Shown one piece after another: positions 42,354 to 47,793 of a stretch of DNA of 47,793 nucleotides (the first letter of the stretch is position 1; every line of letters starts with the position of its first letter). A program made the position numbers and the translations under genes. The DNA comes from an uncultured Prevotellaceae bacterium (GTDB lineage: Bacteria; Bacteroidota; Bacteroidia; Bacteroidales; Bacteroidaceae). Under the pieces are notes generated by a model that had not been told where the DNA came from, did no database searches, and saw nothing but the letters and a program-made list of their open reading frames with translations. The stretch spans positions 1-47,793 of the forward strand of contig CACZVE010000010.1 in the NCBI GenBank assembly GCA_902784565.1, given 5' to 3'.

Positions 42354-44302
42354 TACACTATCAAGTCATTTCCCAGTTGCTTGGCCAGCGCATTACGCAA
42401 TTCCTGGGCCGACTTGAATTCCTCCATCAGTTGCATGGCCCGTTCCATGTCATTACCAGCCTGTCGCATCTCCGTCTGTATCTCCTTCAGTCTTTTCTCC
42501 ACGATGTCCATACGCAGGTCGAGCACCAGATGCTGTACATGTTGGCGCAGACTCCCCTCACGCTGTTTCACCTGGAAACTCTTACCGAGTTGGTGACGGT
42601 CGATGGCGAGTTGGGTAGACAGATGACTGATGTCGGCATCAGGATGGTGCATGAAGTAGGTCTCTGCCTTGAAACCCTCCTCACCGCTATGTTCCACGGC
42701 CTCTTTCAGAATCTGGTTGTAACGTTCATCATGGAACATCAGACCGTCAGAGCCTAAGTCGTAGTCAATATACTGCGCCACCGTCAGACTGATGTGTCCA
42801 CCATCATCCGTCTCAATGTTCTCGAAGATGACTGCGTCGCCATGACGGATTACCGACTGGATGAGCAGACGCTCCACCTCCTGCGTCTGTTCGTCAGCAG
42901 TATGCAACCCGATGATTTCTTGCGATGGTGCTTTTGATTCTCCCTCAACGGAATTCCCCTGAGTCTTCGCCCGTTCCCGCTCCTTCTCTTTGTCCTCGAT
43001 ATCCTTACGGATCATACCGTTCATCGAGTTCAGCAGGGTCTGTTCCTTCAGTCCTAATCGTTGGGCGAGCGTACTGAGATAGGTGGAACGCAGGATCTGT
43101 TCCGGAATCACCGAGATACTCTTCACGATACCGCCGATAGCCTCGCTGCGCTTCACGGGATCGGTCACATTCTCCACCGTCAGACGGGTTTTGAAGGCGA
43201 TGAAGTCCGTGGCATTCTGTTCGATATATGCCTTGAACTCCGTGGCAGTATGTTTACGGGCAAAAGAGTCTGGGTCATCGCCATCGGGCAACAGCAATAC
43301 CTGAATGTTCATGCCCTCTGCCAACAACATATCCGTGCCTCGCATGGCGGCATGGATACCAGCCTCGTCGCCATCATATAGTAAGGTAATGTTCTGCGTG
43401 AAGCGGCGTAGCAACTTGATCTGATACACTGACAGGGCCGTACCGGAGTTGGCCACCACATTCTCCAGACCGCACTGGTGCATGGCAATCACATCGGTAT
43501 AACCCTCCACCATATACACGCGGTCCTCCTTCGCAATGGCTTTCTTTGCCTGGAAGAGTCCGTAGAGTTCATGGTCCTTGTGATAGATGTCCGAGTCGGG
43601 TGAGTTGACATATTTCTGCTGCACTCCTTTCGTACGAGAGTCCAACAGTCGTCCACCAAAGGCCACCACCCTACCGCTGACATTCAACCAAGGGAAGATG
43701 ACGCGTCCTGCATAGCGGTCACGCAACGCATCCTCGCCATAGCACAGTCCCGTTTTCACCAGATACTCCGCCTTGTAGCCGGCTTTCTGAGCAGCGAGTG
43801 CCAAGGCATCACGCTTCGACAGGGCATAGCCCAGATTGAATTTCTCGATGATATCGTCGCGGATGCCACGACTGCGGAAATACTGTTTGCCTATCGCGAT
43901 ACCGTCAGGATCATCCTTCAGGATGTCCTGAAAATATTTCATCGCCCACTCATTGACGATGAACATCGAGTCGCGATCGCTCTGTTGCTGTTTCTCCTCA
44001 TCGGTGAGTTCCTTCTCCTGGATCTCGATATTATACTTCTTCGCCAACCAGCGCAGGGCCTCAGGATAGGTGATCTGCTCATGCTTCATCAGGAAATTCA
44101 CGGCGGTACCTCCCTCGCCGCAGGCAAAACACTTACAGATCTGTTTCGACGGTGACACCATGAACGACGGTGTCTTGTCATCGTGGAACGGACAGAGTCC
44201 CTTGTAGTTCACACCGGCCTTACGGAGTGTGACAAAGTCGCTCACCACATCCACGATATTCGTGGCATCCATGATCTTGTCTATGGTCTGTCTGTCTATC
44301 AT
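42353..44302 (-). CDS. dnaG: DNA primase
   Basis: 649 residues. The N-terminal zinc-binding CHC2 motif has Cys37, His40, Cys58 and Cys61 (CPFHDDKTPSF, CKCFACG). The catalytic TOPRIM core follows with VEGYTDVIAMHQCG, NSGTAL and LLYDGDEAGIHAAMRG, the acidic metal-binding residues intact. The C-terminal helical region for helicase contact is poorly conserved, as usual, with a charged linker at about 440-470. It synthesises RNA primers for replication. The start overlaps the stop of the sensor kinase gene (ATGA), so primase is translated from a message that also carries the kinase. Confidence 0.97.
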   Translation of the reverse strand: MIDRQTIDKIMDATNIVDVVSDFVTLRKAGVNYKGLCPFHDDKTPSFMVSPSKQICKCFACGEGGTAVNFLMKHEQITYPEALRWLAKKYNIEIQEKELTDEEKQQQSDRDSMFIVNEWAMKYFQDILKDDPDGIAIGKQYFRSRGIRDDIIEKFNLGYALSKRDALALAAQKAGYKAEYLVKTGLCYGEDALRDRYAGRVIFPWLNVSGRVVAFGGRLLDSRTKGVQQKYVNSPDSDIYHKDHELYGLFQAKKAIAKEDRVYMVEGYTDVIAMHQCGLENVVANSGTALSVYQIKLLRRFTQNITLLYDGDEAGIHAAMRGTDMLLAEGMNIQVLLLPDGDDPDSFARKHTATEFKAYIEQNATDFIAFKTRLTVENVTDPVKRSEAIGGIVKSISVIPEQILRSTYLSTLAQRLGLKEQTLLNSMNGMIRKDIEDKEKERERAKTQGNSVEGESKAPSQEIIGLHTADEQTQEVERLLIQSVIRHGDAVIFENIETDDGGHISLTVAQYIDYDLGSDGLMFHDERYNQILKEAVEHSGEEGFKAETYFMHHPDADISHLSTQLAIDRHQLGKSFQVKQREGSLRQHVQHLVLDLRMDIVEKRLKEIQTEMRQAGNDMERAMQLMEEFKSAQELRNALAKQLGNDLIV

Positions 44303-46335
44303 ATCGGTAAGGTCATGACGAAACGGGCACCACCCGAATAGGTCGTATCCAGTACAATATCACCACCCAGTTTACGGGTGATGTCACGGGCCAGAGGCAG
44401 ACCAATACCCGTACCTGACTCATATTCGTCGAGTTTGACGAATTCGCCGAAGATGGTCTCGTGGGCTTCTGCCGGTACACCGATACCCGTATCCTCCACT
44501 GTGAAAATGACTGTCTGTTCGTTTGAGGTGACGCCCAGATGGACATAGCCCTGTCTTGTAAACTTACGGGCATTCTCCAACAGATGTCGGAGGGCACGCT
44601 GGGCAAAATGCGCATGCGTCATGATGGTCAGTTCGTCAGCCACCTCGTTCTGGATGTCAAAACGCACAGGACTGGCGGACTGCTCTGGGGCGGTGGTGTG
44701 GGTGATACCCGACATCTCGACGGCTCTCTCGACGATGGTACTGGCAGTGACCTTTTCCGTGCGTTCGATGACAGTACTACTGAATGTCTCCGACATCTCC
44801 AGCATCTTATTCACCAGTTCCGACATACGTTTTGAATTCTCTTCCACCCGTTGACTGATATTGGCTTTCTCCGTCTCCGTCAACTGTCCCTCCTGATCTA
44901 TCAGTACCTGCGTGAAGCCATTGAGGATATTCAGGGGGGTACGTATCTCGTGCGAGATGTTACGGATAAAGGCCGTCTTCATCTTCGACGACTCCTGCGC
45001 CTTCTCATTAGCCAACTGCAGTTCGGCATTGCTGCGCGCCAGTTCGTCGTTTTTCTTCTTGAGTCGTCGTGCGGCAATATAACGGTGAATGAGGTACAGC
45101 AACAGTGCCAATATCACCACTGCACCGATAATCTTCGTGTACCTGTCCTGCTGTTCGACGTTCTGCTCTCTCAGTTCGTCTACCTGGAAGAAGGTACTCA
45201 TCTCGTTCAGTTGTTCTCGGGTCTGCATCGTGTTCGTCGAGTCGTCGAGTTGGTAGACACGCTTATACATCTCCGCGGCTTCCTTATATCGACCTGCCGA
45301 GTAAAGGATGTCTGCCCGTTGCAGATGGATGGGAATCATCGTCGGCTTGTCATCGATGACATGACTGAGTTTCAGACGTTCGGCATTCAGACGGAGGGCT
45401 TCGTCATAGTTGCCGTCACGACGGGCCAACTCTGCCTGATAATAAAGGAGGTACAACCACTCGAAGGTCGTAGAGTCGCTGATATTCTTCGCAGCATCCT
45501 TCAGTGCCTGTCGCGCCTCGCTGGTACGTCCCAGACCCAACAGCGCTTGGGTGCGTCCGATGTAGTAGTTGGCATAGACCGGGGGCATGTCCAACTGGTT
45601 CTGGTTGTCTTTTCCGAAGTGATCCACATGTTTCTTCCACTCCTGCGTCATCTCATCCAGTTTCTTGTAGTCCTTCGTGGCTTCCAAGGCATCGCCATAG
45701 TAGGGATACACCTCCAGGAGCACCGACTCACTACTGTCTTCCCGCTGCAACAGACGGACACTCTGTTCCAAGGCTTCTACCGCCTGACGGAAGTGACGCA
45801 TCGTGAAGTAGGTATTACCCATATTATAGTAGGCCATCGACTGTCCGAAAAGGTCATTCTTCACGATGGCTTCCTCGTGCATCAGTCTACCCTCACGGAT
45901 GGCGGTATTGTATTGTCCCTGGGCATGATAACTACAGATCATCAGATGCCACGCCTCAAAGTATTTGCGTGTCAGTGCCTGTTTGTCGCGACAGAAGTCC
46001 ATCGCTTCCTGGGCCGTCATCCTCACGGAGTCATATTGCGCCGAGTTGTAGTAGTCCACCACCATGTTCTGACGGGCCACACTCTCACTCCATTCGTCCC
46101 CATATTTGTGGGCATCAGCAATCCAGTCATTGAGGGTTTGTATCGAGAGACGGCTGTTGCCAGTCTGAAAGGCCAGATAATAGAGGGTTTTCCACGCCTT
46201 CATCCGTTCCTTGCCCTTCGATGTCTTGAGTTCTTGGCGCAAGGAGTCCATCTTCGCGGAGGTATCGGCTGCCGCCATACGCCCCACCCCAATTGTCAGC
46301 AACAGCAGACAGAGGATCCTTATGAGTTTTTTCAC
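44299..46335 (-). CDS. TPR-containing membrane sensor histidine kinase
   Basis: 678 residues. Signal peptide about 1-23, then periplasmic TPR helices to about 370 (AYYNMGNTYFTMRHFRQAVEALEQS is one repeat), a membrane helix at about 402-420 (GAVVILALLLYLIHRYI), a coiled coil, the HisKA box HEIRTPLNILNGF with His462, and an HATPase domain with VEDTGIGVP and GTGIGLPLARDITRKLGG. No receiver or DNA-binding domain and no response regulator gene is adjacent; the single-domain regulator at 19473 is one possible partner but far away. The gene overlaps dnaG by 4 bases and begins 7 bases after the DUF486 stop. Confidence 0.93.
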   Translation of the reverse strand: MKKLIRILCLLLLTIGVGRMAAADTSAKMDSLRQELKTSKGKERMKAWKTLYYLAFQTGNSRLSIQTLNDWIADAHKYGDEWSESVARQNMVVDYYNSAQYDSVRMTAQEAMDFCRDKQALTRKYFEAWHLMICSYHAQGQYNTAIREGRLMHEEAIVKNDLFGQSMAYYNMGNTYFTMRHFRQAVEALEQSVRLLQREDSSESVLLEVYPYYGDALEATKDYKKLDEMTQEWKKHVDHFGKDNQNQLDMPPVYANYYIGRTQALLGLGRTSEARQALKDAAKNISDSTTFEWLYLLYYQAELARRDGNYDEALRLNAERLKLSHVIDDKPTMIPIHLQRADILYSAGRYKEAAEMYKRVYQLDDSTNTMQTREQLNEMSTFFQVDELREQNVEQQDRYTKIIGAVVILALLLYLIHRYIAARRLKKKNDELARSNAELQLANEKAQESSKMKTAFIRNISHEIRTPLNILNGFTQVLIDQEGQLTETEKANISQRVEENSKRMSELVNKMLEMSETFSSTVIERTEKVTASTIVERAVEMSGITHTTAPEQSASPVRFDIQNEVADELTIMTHAHFAQRALRHLLENARKFTRQGYVHLGVTSNEQTVIFTVEDTGIGVPAEAHETIFGEFVKLDEYESGTGIGLPLARDITRKLGGDIVLDTTYSGGARFVMTLPI

Positions 46336-46342
46336 TTCTTTC

Positions 46343-46717
46343 CTATGGCTTCATAAATACAAAATAGACTGCTGCCACCAGACAGAGTGCCGCAGCGGCA
46401 TGGTTCCAATGGAGTTGTTCATGCTGGAAGATCAGATTGGCAATCACGGCAAACACCACCAGTGAGATGCACTCCTGAATCACCTTGAGTTGCACCAGGT
46501 TAAAGGGTCCGCCATTGTCTACGAATCCGATCCTGTTTGCCGGAACTTGACAGCAGTATTCAAAAAAAGCAATCATCCACGAGAAGGCGATTACCAGATA
46601 GAGGGGCCAGTTGGTAGACACGCCCGACTGTTGGAGTCTGAGGTGACCATACCACGCAAAGGTCATGAACACATTGCTCATAATGAGCAGTAATATCGTA
46701 TAAAATCCGTTAGCCAT
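46343..46717 (-). CDS. DUF486 family small membrane protein (DMT superfamily)
   Basis: 124 residues from ATG 46717 (MANGFYTILLLIMSNVFMTFAW); the open frame to 46819 reads through heptads and the promoter box. Four membrane helices are visible with the conserved CQVPANRIGF between the second and third. DUF486 belongs near the drug/metabolite transporter superfamily and has no known substrate. It is the first gene of the operon leading to the TPR kinase, dnaG and cls, with a TATCTTTG box at 46750-46743 and a leader of about 20 nt. Confidence 0.85.
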   Translation of the reverse strand: MANGFYTILLLIMSNVFMTFAWYGHLRLQQSGVSTNWPLYLVIAFSWMIAFFEYCCQVPANRIGFVDNGGPFNLVQLKVIQECISLVVFAVIANLIFQHEQLHWNHAAAALCLVAAVYFVFMKP

Positions 46718-46742
46718 AACATCGTCAGTTAGATATCGGTTG

Positions 46743-46750
46743 CAAAGATA
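46743..46750 (-). promoter_or_regulatory. -7 box (TATCTTTG) of the DUF486-kinase-dnaG-cls operon
   Basis: CAAAGATA on the plus strand, 26 bases before the DUF486 start. It adjoins heptad element copy 3, in the same arrangement as at 33686 and 36877. Confidence 0.7.
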
Positions 46751-46760
46751 CAAAGAAAAA

Positions 46761-46800
46761 GTGAAAAGTGAAAAGTGAATAGCGAATAATTTGCTACCGC
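46761..46800 (+). repeat. Four-heptad element, copy 3
   Basis: Units GTGAAAA, GTGAAAA, GTGAATA, GCGAATA (46761-46788) and tail ATTTGCTACCGC (46789-46800), 10 bases from the leftward promoter box. It has the same unit number and tail as the copies at 33703 and 36894. Confidence 0.85.
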
Positions 46801-46813
46801 AGCAGAAGAAATC

Positions 46814-46880
46814 TTGCACAATTTATCTAATCTGTGCACAAATTGACTGTTTTTGTGCAATTTATTTGGCTGTGTGCACA
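46814..46880. promoter_or_regulatory. Four phased TGCACA-type sites upstream of etfB
   Basis: TTGCACAA (46814-46821), TGTGCACA (46833-46840), TTGTGCAA (46853-46860) and TGTGCACA (46873-46880) have centres 19, 20 and 20 bp apart, about two helical turns each. The two halves form an imperfect 40-bp tandem duplication. The last site lies between the -33 and -7 elements. The pattern suggests an operator array for a dimeric regulator, whose identity I cannot name. Confidence 0.65.
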
Positions 46881-46896
46881 AAAATGAGTACCTTTG
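46865..46896 (+). promoter_or_regulatory. etfB promoter
   Basis: TTTG (46865-46868), 20-bp spacer, TACCTTTG (46889-46896), a full match to the Bacteroidetes consensus. The leader to the start at 46936 is about 35 nt. Confidence 0.8.
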
Positions 46897-46935
46897 CGCC
46901 CGATTTTCAAGATACACATTATTTATATATATAAT

Positions 46936-47793
46936 ATGGCTTTAAAGATTGTTGTGCTGGCCAAGCAAGTGCCAGACACCCGTAACGTGGGTAAGGACGC
47001 TATGACAGCCGAAGGTACGGTGAACCGTGCTGCCCTACCCGCCATCTTCAATCCAGAAGATTTGAATGCCCTGGAGCAGGCCCTTCGCCTGAAGGAGCAG
47101 AACCCAGGCTCAACAGTAGGAATCCTCACGATGGGTGGTCCTCCACGTGCAGGTGAGATTATCCGTCAGGGACTTTATCGTGGCGCCGATACAGGTTGGT
47201 TGTTGACCGACCGTCTCTTCGCAGGTGCCGATACCCTTGCTACCTCTTACGCATTGGCAACGGCCATCAAGAAGATTGGCAATGTGGATATCGTGATCGG
47301 TGGTCGTCAGGCTATCGACGGTGATACCGCTCAGGTAGGTCCTCAGGTGGCTCAGAAACTGGGCCTAAACCAGGTGACTTACGCCGAGGAGGTGCTCAGT
47401 GTGAAGGATGGTAAGGCTACTATCAAACGTGTGATCGACGGTGGTGTCGAGACTGTAGAGGCTCCGCTGCCAGTAGTTATCACTGTGAATGGAAGCGCAG
47501 CCCCCTGCCGCCCCCAGAATGCTAAGTTGGTGATGAAGTACAAGCGTGCTACCTGTCCTATGGAGCGTCCTGCCGAGGGCACACCATACGACTATCTGTA
47601 TGATGAGCGCCCTGAACTCACACTGAACCAGTGGAGCGTGGCCGACGTGGATGGCGATGTAAACCAGTGCGGTCTAAATGGCTCACCTACCAAAGTGAAG
47701 GCCATCAAGAACATCGTGTTCCAGGCTAAGGAGTCGAAGACTTTGACGGCTTCTGATGCTGATATCGAGGGAATGATCAAAGAATTGTTGGAC
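46936..47793 (+). CDS. etfB: Electron transfer flavoprotein subunit beta (3' end outside window)
   Basis: 286 residues are visible and the frame is open to the edge; family members are about 290 residues, so only a few are missing. The start MALKIVVLAKQVPDT is typical, as are NPEDLNALEQALRLKE, GILTMGGPPRAGEIIRQGLYRG and the ETF-beta signature DIVIGGRQAIDGDTAQVGPQ. EtfB binds AMP or, in bifurcating complexes, a second FAD, and works with EtfA to accept electrons from acyl-CoA dehydrogenases. etfA and an acyl-CoA dehydrogenase would be expected just outside. The promoter carries four phased palindromic sites, so control is probably tight. Confidence 0.95.
   Translation, partial: MALKIVVLAKQVPDTRNVGKDAMTAEGTVNRAALPAIFNPEDLNALEQALRLKEQNPGSTVGILTMGGPPRAGEIIRQGLYRGADTGWLLTDRLFAGADTLATSYALATAIKKIGNVDIVIGGRQAIDGDTAQVGPQVAQKLGLNQVTYAEEVLSVKDGKATIKRVIDGGVETVEAPLPVVITVNGSAAPCRPQNAKLVMKYKRATCPMERPAEGTPYDYLYDERPELTLNQWSVADVDGDVNQCGLNGSPTKVKAIKNIVFQAKESKTLTASDADIEGMIKELLD

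Noticed and set aside
44851-46356. 501-residue open frame antisense to the TPR histidine kinase
   Set aside because: It mirrors the kinase codon pattern, has no recognisable domains or signal, and the kinase on the other strand is complete with all motifs.

Overview
The window looks like a chromosomal segment of a gut or rumen Bacteroidetes of the Prevotella type (Prevotellaceae: Prevotella, Segatella or Xylanibacter). The evidence is a SusC/SusD polysaccharide utilization locus (PUL), Bacteroidetes promoters (TTTG at -33, TAnnTTTG at -7), almost no Shine-Dalgarno sequences, dockerin-like NGDGTVDAKD repeats, C-terminal tails ending KGIYIxNGKKIIVR, and families largely confined to this phylum (DUF3822, DUF4923, DUF4332). 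I see no rRNA, tRNA, CRISPR array, transposase or phage genes. No stretch longer than about 220 bases lacks a gene.

Bases 1-19306 form a PUL that fits arabinan, the pectin side chain. Two secreted carbohydrate-binding-type proteins (one cut by the window edge) run into a large membrane regulator with propellers, a Y_Y_Y domain, one membrane helix and an AraC DNA-binding domain, but no kinase or receiver. Just after it, three copies of ACGTTTTNTCCACC lie in front of the promoter of an operon: SusC transporter, SusD lipoprotein, a modular surface glycan-binding lipoprotein and three GH43 enzymes. A GH51 arabinofuranosidase converges on this operon from the other strand; the two share a perfect hairpin terminator. 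The proposed flow is capture at the surface, cutting of the backbone by arabinanases, import through SusCD, and removal of single arabinoses in the periplasm.

Bases 19307-32000 hold a single-domain response regulator, a HerA-like ATPase and a TonB-dependent receptor in one operon, then a phosphopantetheinyl transferase, rmuC, a helix-hairpin-helix protein (DUF4332), a GH13 lipoprotein, nadB and dacB. Bases 30641-35457 are a divergent lactate pair: a FAD/Fe-S D-lactate-type dehydrogenase and a lactate permease. Then come a DUF4923 lipoprotein, a small beta-barrel protein, mutY, a RecD-like helicase, an unannotated 32-residue membrane peptide coupled to DUF3822 and rsmD, and on the other strand an operon DUF486 - TPR histidine kinase - dnaG - cls. 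The window ends inside etfB.

The most unusual signals lie between the genes. Three divergent intergenic regions carry the same element: exactly four 7-bp repeats (consensus GTGAAAA) followed by ATTTGCTRCCGC. Related heptads sit directly before start codons, encode part of a signal peptide, and lie inside mutY. Two other divergent regions share a cassette built on ACAGATT repeats. The etfB promoter is preceded by four TGCACA-type sites spaced 19-20 bp apart. All functional statements about these elements are inference.
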